DNA of 10,846 bases from Selenomonas sp. (lineage in GTDB: Bacteria > Bacillota > Negativicutes > Selenomonadales > Selenomonadaceae), in the NCBI GenBank assembly GCA_003518745.1, contig DOYB01000054.1:1-10846 (forward strand), written 5' to 3'. The notes beneath the pieces are model-generated. The model saw nothing but the letters and a program-made list of their open reading frames with translations. It was not told the DNA's origin and ran no database searches. Shown here piece by piece: positions 1-5,661 of this stretch. Positions within the stretch are counted from its first letter, which is position 1; every line of letters starts with the position of its first letter. The translations under genes and the position numbers were made by a program.

Positions 1-4
1 TAAT

Positions 5-457
5 CTATGAAAAATCCTCCAAGGTAACAAATATTCCCTGAAGCATCCTGACACGTTCCGTGGGCGTTATGCTCTCTGACTGATACAACTCAGATGCCAT
101 CTGCATAATCAATGCCGCTTCCCTGTTAGTAACCATACGGTGCTTGACCAGGTAGCGAATCATTGCCTGTATCTCTCCCTGTTCCGTGTCCTCGGTAATC
201 TTCTGACGCATATCCTCGTAGACCAAATTCTTGAAGGGCACCTGCACAATGCGTATGTAGCCCCCAAGTCCCCTGCGGGATTCCACGACAAACCCCTTGT
301 CCTGAGTAAAACGCGTACTCAGCACATAGCTTATCTGGGACGGAGCACAGGATATCTTATCCGCAATATCCGTCCTGCGAAGCTCCACCTTGCCATCCTG
401 CTTCTGGGCCAACTGGTGCAGTATATAATCTTCAATCAAATCCGCAATATTGCTCAT
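5..457 (-). CDS. ctsR: CtsR, transcriptional repressor of class III heat-shock genes
   Basis: CtsR is a dimeric winged-helix repressor of the clp protease/chaperone genes. The 150-residue product has the usual family length. Residues 1-75 form the DNA-binding part, with an AQKQ...VELRRTDIADKISCAPSQISYVL helix-turn-helix section and a wing at 59-70 (ESRRGLGGYIRI). Residues 80-150 match the C-terminal dimerisation/McsB-contact domain (NREAALI...ERVRMLQ). Arg62, the position of the McsB-phosphorylated arginine in characterised CtsR proteins, is kept. The family's four-glycine wing loop reads GLGG here. The ATG is preceded by GAGGGTG about five bases upstream. The gene lies alone after a terminator, with operator-like repeats over its promoter, so autoregulation is likely. 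mcsA, mcsB and clpC would be expected beyond coordinate 1 but cannot be seen. Family identification is firm; the operon content is inferred. Confidence 0.96.
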   Translation of the reverse strand: MSNIADLIEDYILHQLAQKQDGKVELRRTDIADKISCAPSQISYVLSTRFTQDKGFVVESRRGLGGYIRIVQVPFKNLVYEDMRQKITEDTEQGEIQAMIRYLVKHRMVTNREAALIMQMASELYQSESITPTERVRMLQGIFVTLEDFS

Positions 458-470
458 AGTATCACCCTCG

Positions 471-484
471 TTGACTATTTGACT
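471..484 (-). promoter_or_regulatory. Promoter-proximal CtsR-like heptad pair
   Basis: On the coding strand of ctsR this reads AGTCAAATAGTCAA, two copies of the CtsR half-site core GTCAAA/GTCAAC in direct orientation. The start-to-start distance is 8 bp rather than the 10 bp of the classical CtsR box (RGTCAAA, three bases, RGTCAAA). It lies between the -10 box and the ribosome binding site, so a bound dimer would block transcription or early elongation. The assignment rests on heptad sequence and position upstream of ctsR itself. Confidence 0.65.
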
Positions 485-492
485 TTTATTTA

Positions 493-521
493 ATTATATT
501 TGACTTTTTGATTTTTGGCAA
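493..521 (-). promoter_or_regulatory. Sigma-A promoter of ctsR
   Basis: On the minus strand a -35 box TTGCCA (516-521) is followed, after exactly 17 bases, by a perfect -10 box TATAAT (493-498). The start codon is about 35 bases downstream of the -10. An operator-like heptad pair occupies the spacer and a second pair lies just downstream, as expected for an autoregulated heat-shock repressor gene. Confidence 0.85.
500..513 (-). promoter_or_regulatory. Promoter-spacer CtsR-like heptad pair
   Basis: Coding-strand sequence AATCAAAAAGTCAAA carries a degenerate half-site (ATCAAA) and a good one (GTCAAA), again 8 bp apart. It sits inside the -35/-10 spacer. It is displaced by 29 bp from the other heptad pair, so the two pairs could be read as two tandem operators of the same unusual geometry. 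Confidence 0.6.
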
Positions 522-565
522 GTTTTATTTTTTTTCGCGGTATTTGATTAGATTTGTTTCAAACA

Positions 566-611
566 TAAAAAGCCGGTCATCATGTACAGTGAAATGCACA
601 TAATGACCGAC
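566..611 (-). terminator. Rho-independent terminator after rplL
   Basis: In the minus-strand transcript GTCGGTCATTATGT (598-611) pairs with ACATGATGACCGGC (572-585) over 14 positions, two of them G-U. A run of T follows immediately. It lies about 40 bases after the rplL stop codon and ends the ribosomal-protein operon before ctsR. Confidence 0.9.
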
Positions 612-652
612 TCGAGTTTTCGAATCAAGGAATATCTGTCAACGCCCTTGAA

Positions 653-1027
653 TTACTTCAACTCAACAGTTGCGCCAGCCTCTTCGAGCTTAGCCTTGAG
701 AGCCTCAGCATCAGCCTTGGAGATCTTCTCCTTCACAGGAGCAGGAGCGCCATCAACGAGAGCCTTAGCTTCCTTCAGGCCGAGACCGGTAGCCTCGCGA
801 ACAGCCTTGATAACATTGATCTTCTTGTCACCGGCAGAAGCGAGAACAACATCGAACTCAGACTTCTCTTCCTCAGCAGCGCCGCCGGCAGCAGCACCGG
901 GAGCAGCAGCAACAGCAACAGGAGCAGCAGCGGAAACGCCGAACTTCTCCTCCATAGCCTTAACCAACTCGGACAGTTCGAGCACAGTCATGCTCTCAAT
1001 AGCTTCCATGATTTCTTCTTTAGTCAT
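653..1027 (-). CDS. rplL: Ribosomal protein bL12 (L7/L12)
   Basis: L7/L12 forms the flexible stalk of the 50S subunit and recruits translation factors; dimers bind the C-terminal tail of L10. The 124-residue product has the expected layout: N-terminal dimerisation helices (MTKEEIMEAIESM...LSELVKAMEEKFGV), an Ala/Gly/Pro-rich hinge at about 38-60, and a C-terminal domain with the conserved EKSEFDVVL, KINVIKAVRE and GLGLKEAK segments. The ATG at 1027 was chosen over an upstream in-frame start because GGAGGAATTAAA sits at proper spacing before it. The gene follows rplJ by 48 bases and is last in the operon; a terminator, not rpoB, follows. Confidence 0.98.
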   Translation of the reverse strand: MTKEEIMEAIESMTVLELSELVKAMEEKFGVSAAAPVAVAAAPGAAAGGAAEEEKSEFDVVLASAGDKKINVIKAVREATGLGLKEAKALVDGAPAPVKEKISKADAEALKAKLEEAGATVELK

Positions 1028-1075
1028 TTTAATTCCTCCATTAGTAAACGTCATTATCTAATCATCATACAAACC

Positions 1076-1615
1076 TTACGCGGATTCCTTCTGTGCGCGA
1101 ATCGCATCAAGCACATAAACCGCGTTGCGGATAACGCCCTGCAGGACACCAACAGTATTGGTGATAGGAGCGTTCATGCTGCCCAAGAGCTTCGCAATGA
1201 GCTCCTCTCTGGAAGGCAGGGCTGCCAAAGCCTTAACCTCCTTGTCGGAGATAACCTTGCCCTCAACAAGACCAACCTTTATGGTGAGGATTCCCTTCTC
1301 CTCCAGCTTGTTCTTCTTCATGAAGGCACAAATCACCTTGGCCGGGGCAACCGGATCCTCAGTGGAGAAAGCAAGAGCAGTGGTCCCCTCCAAATGCTCG
1401 GAGATACCATCAAGCCCAAGATCATTAGCAGCAATGCGAGTCATGGTGTTCTTGATTACCTTGTAGGTGATACCGGCCTCGCGCATTTCACGGCGGAGCT
1501 TGGTATCCTGGGCAACCGTCAAACCTTTATAGCTTGTGAACACTGCCCCCTTAGCGGAAGACAACTGTTCCTTTATCTCAGCCACAACAGCTTCTTTCTT
1601 CGGTGTTACACCCAT
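1076..1615 (-). CDS. rplJ: Ribosomal protein uL10
   Basis: L10 anchors the L7/L12 dimers to 23S rRNA at the stalk base. The 179-residue product starts MGVTPKKEAVVAEIKEQL and contains the typical segments GAVFTSYKGLTVAQDTKLRREMREAG, YKVIKNTMTRIA and LEGTTALAFS. The C-terminal part (TVGVLQGVIRNAVYVLDAIRAQKES) holds the helix that carries L7/L12. The ATG at 1615 has a near-perfect AAAGGAGGTG ribosome binding site; the in-frame start six codons further upstream would swallow that site, so it was rejected. An L10 leader with an attenuator lies upstream, which suggests feedback control by the L10/L12 complex, as known for this leader family. Confidence 0.98.
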   Translation of the reverse strand: MGVTPKKEAVVAEIKEQLSSAKGAVFTSYKGLTVAQDTKLRREMREAGITYKVIKNTMTRIAANDLGLDGISEHLEGTTALAFSTEDPVAPAKVICAFMKKNKLEEKGILTIKVGLVEGKVISDKEVKALAALPSREELIAKLLGSMNAPITNTVGVLQGVIRNAVYVLDAIRAQKESA

Positions 1616-1640
1616 GTAGACACCTCCTTTCAAAAAATAT

Positions 1641-1675
1641 CAAAACAAACCTCCGGCTGCATACACAACCGGAGG
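1641..1675 (-). terminator. Attenuator hairpin before rplJ
   Basis: In the transcript CCTCCGGTTG (1666-1675) pairs with CAGCCGGAGG (1650-1659) over ten positions around a six-base loop, followed by TTTGTTTTG. The six bases CCGGAG at 1689-1694 (transcript sense) can instead pair with CTCCGG of the left arm (1669-1674), giving a possible antiterminator. It sits between the L10 leader and the rplJ ribosome binding site, where a conditional terminator is expected. Confidence 0.8.
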
Positions 1676-1770
1676 CAAAATTTCATATCTCCGGCCTCGG
1701 CAGGCGATATGAATCGTTAGATGGGCAAAGCCCAAACCTGCTGTCTACAGCTCCTTGGTTCCGTTTTCAG
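1676..1770 (-). promoter_or_regulatory. Ribosomal protein L10 leader (cis-regulatory RNA)
   Basis: The stretch between rplA and rplJ carries the hallmarks of the Bacillota L10 leader: GGAGCTGTAGACAGCAGG, then CCTGCCGAGG about 35 bases later. GCAGG (1737-1741) pairs with CCTGC (1700-1704). An internal TGGGC/GCCCA hairpin and a TTCATATC/GATATGAA stem follow. Members of this family bind the L10-L12 complex and lower rplJL expression when free protein is in excess. The 5' boundary is approximate, since the motif was recognised by eye and not scored by a covariance model. Confidence 0.85.
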
Positions 1771-1788
1771 TTGTTTATGAACAGTTCC

Positions 1789-2472
1789 TTAGCTCAAGAC
1801 AACCGGGACACCAGGTCCCATGGTTGCGCTCAATGTAATAGAACGGACATACTGCCCTTTGGCAGCAGCCGGTTTTGCGCGGTTCAGCGTATCTATCAGA
1901 GTCTGGTAGTTCTGCTGAAGCTTCTCTGCATCAAAGGAAGCCTTACCAATGGGGCAATGAACATTGCCTGCCTTGTCGGTACGATACTCCACCTTGCCGG
2001 CCTTAACCTCGGAAATCGCCTTCGCGAGATCCATGGTAACAGTACCAAGCTTCGGGTTAGGCATCAAACCGCGAGGTCCCAACACCTTACCAAGACGTCC
2101 AACGGTTCCCATCATATCGGGAGTCGCCACCGCTACGTCGAAGTCGAGCCAGCCGCCCTGGATCTTCTGAACAATCTCGTCAGATCCAACAAAATCAGCG
2201 CCTGCGTCCTCGGCTTCCTTAACCTTTTCGCCCTTCGCGAAAACGAGCACTCTCTTTGTCTTACCTGTACCATTGGGCAGCACCACAGCGCCGCGAACCT
2301 GCTGATCCGCATACTTGGGATCAACCCCAAGGCGCACATGCAGTTCAATGGTCTCATCGAATTTTGCGCTTGCCGTCTTCTTGACAAGCTCGATAGCTTC
2401 TGATACCGGGTAAAGCTTGCCAGCCTCAATCAGCTTGCAGGCATCCTGGTACTTCTTTCCTGGTTTTGCCAT
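1789..2472 (-). CDS. rplA: Ribosomal protein uL1
   Basis: L1 forms the mobile L1 stalk that contacts E-site tRNA, and in many bacteria it represses its own mRNA. The 227-residue product matches the family in length. It begins MAKPGKKYQDACKLIE and holds the conserved blocks KFDETIELHVRLGVDPKYADQQVRGAVVLPNGTGK, GGWLDFDVAVATPDMMG, LGKVLGPRGLMPNPKLGTVT and a C-terminal SITLSATMGPGV. AAAGGAG precedes the ATG at normal spacing. It follows rplK by 75 bases, and that gap contains a hairpin resembling the L1 site on 23S rRNA. Confidence 0.98.
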   Translation of the reverse strand: MAKPGKKYQDACKLIEAGKLYPVSEAIELVKKTASAKFDETIELHVRLGVDPKYADQQVRGAVVLPNGTGKTKRVLVFAKGEKVKEAEDAGADFVGSDEIVQKIQGGWLDFDVAVATPDMMGTVGRLGKVLGPRGLMPNPKLGTVTMDLAKAISEVKAGKVEYRTDKAGNVHCPIGKASFDAEKLQQNYQTLIDTLNRAKPAAAKGQYVRSITLSATMGPGVPVVLS

Positions 2473-2486
2473 AATGTTCTCCTTTC

Positions 2487-2511
2487 GTGGTAATCAGCTT
2501 ACGCCTCCCAC
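2487..2511 (-). promoter_or_regulatory. Probable L1-binding hairpin in the rplK-rplA spacer
   Basis: The transcript reads GUGGGAGGCGUAAGCUGAUUACCAC across 2511-2487. GUGG pairs with CCAC, and an inner GC/GC stem is capped by a GUAA tetraloop of the GNRA type. The GUGGGAGGC ... UACCAC arrangement is the same as in the L1 site of 23S rRNA (helix 76-78 region), recalled from E. coli. It stands directly before the rplA ribosome binding site, so L1 bound here would block rplA translation. Function is inferred by similarity to rRNA. Confidence 0.6.
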
Positions 2512-2547
2512 TTGGGCACCGCGCATGATGTCAGTCCCCAGAGCATG

Positions 2548-2973
2548 TCAATCGGTAATCACAATACCCATGCTGCGGGCCGTGCCCTCAATCATACGAG
2601 TAGCTGCTTCGATATCCGCAGCATTCAAATCCTGCATCTTGCTTTCAGCAATCTCACGAGCTTTTGAACGAGGCAGCTTAGCAACCTTGTTCTTGTTCGG
2701 TTCACCAGAGGCCTTCTCAATGCCCGCAGCCTTCTTCAAAAGCACTGCCGCCGGAGGAGTCTTCGTGATGAAGGTGAACGATCTATCCTCAAAAACTGTA
2801 ATCTCAACCGGAATAATCAAGCCCACTTGCTTAGCAGTTCTCTCATTGAACTCCTTAACGAATGCCATGATGTTGACACCCGCCTGACCAAGAGCAGGAC
2901 CAACCGGAGGAGCCGGTGTAGCTTTACCAGCCTGCACCTGCAGCTTTACCAGTCTTGCAACCTTCTTTGCCAT
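2548..2973 (-). CDS. rplK: Ribosomal protein uL11
   Basis: L11 binds the GTPase-associated centre of 23S rRNA and is required for RelA-type stringent signalling. The 141 residues match the family length exactly. The N-terminal domain has LVKLQVQAGKATPAPPVGPALGQAGVNIM with the conserved Pro-rich linker region. The C-terminal rRNA-binding domain has TPPAAVLLKKAAGIEKASGEPN and ends with AARMIEGTARSMGI-type sequence. A strong AAAGGAGGTG ribosome binding site precedes the ATG. It lies 41 bases after nusG and is co-transcribed with it. Confidence 0.98.
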   Translation of the reverse strand: MAKKVARLVKLQVQAGKATPAPPVGPALGQAGVNIMAFVKEFNERTAKQVGLIIPVEITVFEDRSFTFITKTPPAAVLLKKAAGIEKASGEPNKNKVAKLPRSKAREIAESKMQDLNAADIEAATRMIEGTARSMGIVITD

Positions 2974-3014
2974 ATCCTGTCACCTCCTTTCGGTGTAGGA
3001 ATAGTTATAGAGCA

Positions 3015-3548
3015 TCAAACTCTCTCTGCCTGACCGAAATCAAGATCCACAGGGGTCTCCCCCACCAGAACCTTGAGGCGTCCCTTTTCCTCATCGATTT
3101 CCGTAACCTTTGCGGTGTAGTCCTCAAAACCGCCGGAAGTGATGCGGACCGTGTCGCCAACCGCGACATCCAGGGACGGTCTTTTCTCCGTGTTCCCCGA
3201 AGAACCGAGGATACGCATGGCCTCCTCCTCAGTAAGGGGAATCGGATCCTTCTCCGACCCAACGAAGCCCGTCACGCCCTGAGTATTCCGCACGACATAC
3301 CAAGAATAGTTATTGACGATCATTTCCACAAGCACATAGCCCGGGAAGACCTTCCTTTGAACTACCTTGACCTTGCCGTCCTTTTCCTCGGTTTCGTCCT
3401 CAACCGGGACAACTATGTTGAAAATAACATTGCTTAGTCCCTGTGACGCTACCTTGCGTTCAAGATTAGCCTTAACCTTGTTCTCATAGCCCGAATAGGT
3501 GTGAATCACATACCAGGCACGCTGAGAATCCCTATCTCTCTCTTCCAT
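3015..3548 (-). CDS. nusG: Transcription elongation/termination factor NusG
   Basis: NusG binds the clamp of RNA polymerase and affects pausing, Rho termination and coupling to the ribosome. The 177-residue product has an NGN domain at about 10-112 (AWYVIHTYSGYENKV near the start, VFPGYVLVEM at 68-76, GVTGFVG at 91-97) and a KOW domain at about 125-175 (VGDTVRITSGGFEDYTAKVTEIDEEKGRLKVLV). The usual proline in the KOW glycine turn (GPF) is glycine here (GGF). It starts four bases after the secE stop codon, with GAGAGG as ribosome binding site inside the end of secE, so secE and nusG are probably translationally coupled. Confidence 0.98.
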   Translation of the reverse strand: MEERDRDSQRAWYVIHTYSGYENKVKANLERKVASQGLSNVIFNIVVPVEDETEEKDGKVKVVQRKVFPGYVLVEMIVNNYSWYVVRNTQGVTGFVGSEKDPIPLTEEEAMRILGSSGNTEKRPSLDVAVGDTVRITSGGFEDYTAKVTEIDEEKGRLKVLVGETPVDLDFGQAERV

Positions 3549-3552
3549 AGCC

Positions 3553-3768
3553 TTAACCTCTCAGGATGACGTGGAACAATCTCGCAAAAAAGGTGTCACA
3601 TACCCAGATGAGCGCACAGACGATAACAACCGCCACGCCCACGACGCCCGTATATGAAACCAGCTCCTTCTTGCTTGACCACGACACCTTCTTCATTTCG
3701 GCTTTGACTTCCTCCATGAATGGTCCCGGACGGAAGCCTTGATCCGTTGGCTTGCTCTGGTCTGCCAA
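3553..3768 (-). CDS. secE: Preprotein translocase subunit SecE
   Basis: SecE clamps the two halves of the SecY channel in the inner membrane. The 71-residue product is the short, single-span form typical of Bacillota: an amphipathic segment at 18-40 (MEEVKAEMKKVSWSSKKELV with the conserved W30 and KKEL) and one membrane span at about 41-64. The only start that keeps the N-terminal tail is a TTG at 3766-3768; an in-frame TGA lies three codons upstream of it. The ribosome binding site AAGGA is only two bases from the TTG, tighter than usual. An ATG at codon 18 is a shorter alternative and would remove only the disordered tail. Family identification is firm; the start is less certain. Confidence 0.93.
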   Translation of the reverse strand: MADQSKPTDQGFRPGPFMEEVKAEMKKVSWSSKKELVSYTGVVGVAVVIVCALIWVCDTFFARLFHVILRG

Positions 3769-3791
3769 ATTCCTTCACATCCCGTTGTCGA

Positions 3792-3941
3792 CTACTTAGT
3801 TTCCTTGTGAGGAGTATGCTTCTTGCAAAACTTGCAGTACTTATTGAACTCCAAACGATCTGGATTATTTTTCTTATTCTTGTTGGTCTGATAGTTACGG
3901 CTCTTGCATTCCGTGCATGCCAACGTAACCGCGTTACGCAT
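3792..3941 (-). CDS. rpmG: Ribosomal protein bL33, zinc-binding form
   Basis: This 49-residue gene encodes MRNAVTLACTECKSRN... and ends HTPHKETK. bL33 sits near the E site of the 50S subunit. Two CxxC pairs (C9/C12 and C36/C39) show the zinc-ribbon (C+) form, as opposed to the zinc-independent paralogue many Bacillota use during zinc shortage. AAGGGGTG precedes the ATG. It is the first gene of the operon, 23 bases before secE, the usual place for rpmG in this phylum. It is too short for many gene-length cut-offs, but every codon fits the family. Confidence 0.96.
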   Translation of the reverse strand: MRNAVTLACTECKSRNYQTNKNKKNNPDRLEFNKYCKFCKKHTPHKETK

Positions 3942-3996
3942 CTCTTACACCCCTTACCTAGAAAAAAATTGATTCCATCCAAAAAATCACTAATAT

Positions 3997-4025
3997 ACTT
4001 TACCACACTTACAAAGGGGTGTCAA
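3997..4025 (-). promoter_or_regulatory. Promoter of the rpmG-secE-nusG-rplKAJL operon
   Basis: A consensus -35 box TTGACA (4020-4025) is followed after 17 bases by TAAAGT (3997-4002), a four-of-six -10 match with an upstream TG of the extended -10 type. It lies between the tRNA terminator and rpmG, about 55 bases before the rpmG start. A strong -35 with an extended -10 fits a growth-regulated ribosomal operon. Confidence 0.75.
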
Positions 4026-4047
4026 CAACACCCTTGGCATTGTATGC

Positions 4048-4075
4048 AAAAAATCAAGCCCCTTTTCAGGGGCTT
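4048..4075 (-). terminator. Terminator of the tRNA operon
   Basis: The transcript forms AAGCCCCT-GAAA-AGGGGCTT, a perfect eight-pair stem with a GNRA tetraloop, followed by GATTTTTT. It begins ten bases beyond the CCA end of tRNA-Met and separates the tRNA unit from the rpmG promoter. Confidence 0.92.
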
Positions 4076-4085
4076 TTATATTCAA

Positions 4086-4162
4086 TGGTGGCGGCACAGA
4101 GACTTGAACTCCGGACACTGCGGGTATGAACCGCATGCTCTAGCCAGCTGAGCTATGCCGCC
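4086..4162 (-). tRNA. tRNA-Met(CAU), elongator
   Basis: The 77-base sequence starts GGCGGCATAGCTCAGCTGG and ends GCCGCCACCA, with encoded CCA. A seven-pair acceptor stem, D-arm, anticodon stem TGCGG/CCGCA around TTCATAC (anticodon CAT) and a TTCAAGT T-loop are all present. A paired first base (G1-C72) and the lack of the three G-C anticodon pairs mark it as the elongator. A CAT anticodon could also be a lysidine-modified Ile tRNA, but the overall sequence is of the elongator Met type. Confidence 0.93.
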
Positions 4163-4169
4163 GAATATA

Positions 4170-4245
4170 TGGAGCTGATGACCAGGATTGAACTGGTGAC
4201 CTTATCCTTACCAAGGATACGCTCTGCCGACTGAGCTACATCAGC
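4170..4245 (-). tRNA. tRNA-Thr(GGU)
   Basis: The 76-base sequence starts GCTGATGTAGCTCAGTCGG and ends CATCAGCTCCA with encoded CCA. The anticodon stem TATCC/GGATA encloses TTGGTAA, giving anticodon GGT, which reads ACU/ACC threonine codons. The discriminator base is T. It is the middle gene of three tRNAs. Confidence 0.95.
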
Positions 4246-4256
4246 ATTCCGACGTT

Positions 4257-4332
<76 letters not shown>

Positions 4333-4369
4333 ATTAAGCGAAACCATCAACATCGGCTGACAGGAAGAT

Positions 4370-4398
4370 ATGTTAACACATAAAATCGAGTTTGTAAA
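4370..4398 (-). promoter_or_regulatory. Promoter of the fMet-Thr-Met tRNA operon
   Basis: TTTACA (4393-4398), 17 bases, then TAACAT (4370-4375) preceded by TG in extended -10 position. It lies about 38 bases before tRNA-fMet. The A/T-rich tract behind it (about 4400-4440) could act as an UP element and is shared with the divergent promoter. Confidence 0.75.
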
Positions 4399-4425
4399 GC
4401 ATTTTTGAAAAAATATCTTAAAAGC

Positions 4426-4454
4426 TTTTCATTTTACCAAAAATCATGTATCAT
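4426..4454 (+). promoter_or_regulatory. Likely promoter of the HD-GYP gene pair
   Basis: TTTTCA (4426-4431), 17 bases, TATCAT (4449-4454). The -10 is a five-of-six match and the -35 four of six. It faces away from the tRNA promoter, and the start codon is about 40 bases downstream. Moderate confidence because the -35 is weak. Confidence 0.55.
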
Positions 4455-4492
4455 AAAGGCAGCGTTTTGCGTCAAGATTATAGAAAGGACTG

Positions 4493-5635
4493 GTGTTCTT
4501 GATTCGTCTGCCTGTAAGAAAACTTAAGCAAGGCATGGTCGTAGCCCAGAGCATATTCAACAAGCACGGGGCCAGCTACCTGGTAAAGGGACAGCCTATC
4601 AGTCCCGAGTACATCAGCCACCTTGAGCATATAGGTATACAGATGGTGTCCGTCACCTCTGAGAACCCGAATTTCCAGCTGCCGCCTCCGGAGGACGTGG
4701 TACAGGAAACCACCCGCATAACGGCTATCGAGAAGGTGTACGACGCATTCCAGAGCGTGGAGGAAAACGGCAGGCTGGATGCCGATGCCATGCTGAACGT
4801 ATCGGACAAGATTCTCATGGACATCATTCAGCGGAAAGAAAATCTGGTACAGCTCACTGATATCAGGCTCCACGATACCTACACCTTCGCCCATTGCGTC
4901 AACGTGGCCATACTGTCCGCCATGCTGGGCATGCTGTGCCGGTATTCAAAGGATGATCTGAAGCTCCTTACTCTCGGAGCCATGCTCCATGATCTTGGAA
5001 AGATACGTATTCCTTCTACCATACTTAACAAAAACGGCCGTCTTGCTGACGATGAATTCAAGGTTATCAAGAGCCACCCTGCCGAGGGTGCCGCGAGAAT
5101 AAAGGAAATGGAACGGATCCTTCCGTCTCCCGGCATACTGGCAGCCGTCGCGGCCCAGCATCATGAGCACATTGATGGCTGTGGCTATCCTGCGGGACTT
5201 ACGGGGGACAAAATACACCGCTTCGCGAAAATCGTGGCCATTGCCGACGTATATGACGCGCTGACCAGCGAACGTCCATACAAGAAGGCTTACTCCCCCT
5301 CAGTCACCCACAATATCATGATGAATGTGAATAAGGGACAGTTCGACAATGAACTGCTTAAACTCTTCTTCAATAATGTCGCCATTTATCCTGTGGGCAC
5401 CGTCGTGAAGACCAGTCATGGGATAGGAATTGTGAAGTCCTGCGAATTCGGCAGCACTGAAATGCCCGAAGTCGTGGTCTTTGCCACAAATGAAGGAAAA
5501 CTGTTGAACCAGCCCCTGATATATGACCTTAAGGAAGATGGTCCCAAAGCAATCAAGGGTGTAATAAGCGACAACGACCTTCGCCATTTTGTACATCTGT
5601 TGGCAATCGATCCAAGCATCTTTCTTATGGAATAA
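4493..5635 (+). CDS. HD-GYP domain phosphodiesterase, probably c-di-GMP-hydrolysing
   Basis: HD-GYP proteins hydrolyse the second messenger cyclic di-GMP. In the 380 residues an N-terminal segment (1-60, RLPVRKLKQGMVVAQSIF) matches the region often found before HD-GYP domains. The catalytic domain runs about 115-285, with H128, the HDLGK pair at 166-170, KSHP at 193-196, HHEHIDGCGYP at 223-233 and AIADVYDALTSERPY at 249-263. All metal-binding and GYP signature residues are kept, so activity is likely. Residues 300-380 form a beta-rich tail (VGTVVKTSHGIGIVKSCEFG...VVVFATNEGKLL). There is no signal peptide, membrane span or receiver domain, so it is probably cytoplasmic. The start is GTG at 4493, very close to AAAGGA; a TTG two codons on has better spacing. 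The next gene follows after 26 bases. Confidence 0.9.
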   Translation: MFLIRLPVRKLKQGMVVAQSIFNKHGASYLVKGQPISPEYISHLEHIGIQMVSVTSENPNFQLPPPEDVVQETTRITAIEKVYDAFQSVEENGRLDADAMLNVSDKILMDIIQRKENLVQLTDIRLHDTYTFAHCVNVAILSAMLGMLCRYSKDDLKLLTLGAMLHDLGKIRIPSTILNKNGRLADDEFKVIKSHPAEGAARIKEMERILPSPGILAAVAAQHHEHIDGCGYPAGLTGDKIHRFAKIVAIADVYDALTSERPYKKAYSPSVTHNIMMNVNKGQFDNELLKLFFNNVAIYPVGTVVKTSHGIGIVKSCEFGSTEMPEVVVFATNEGKLLNQPLIYDLKEDGPKAIKGVISDNDLRHFVHLLAIDPSIFLME

Positions 5636-5661
5636 ACCGCAGATTTTTAGGAGGCAGCAGC

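Noticed and set aside
582..1061. Ser/Ala-rich open frame on the + strand
   Set aside because: It lies opposite rplL; its composition mirrors the Ala-rich hinge, and no ribosome binding site or family resemblance is present.
1603..2403. 266-codon open frame on the + strand
   Set aside because: It is antisense to rplA and the L10 leader, both firmly identified, and it has no recognisable domain.
4048..4080. Bidirectional terminator also serving + strand transcripts
   Set aside because: The + side has only CTTTTATA and no gene transcribed rightward ends there, so only the minus-strand role is supported.
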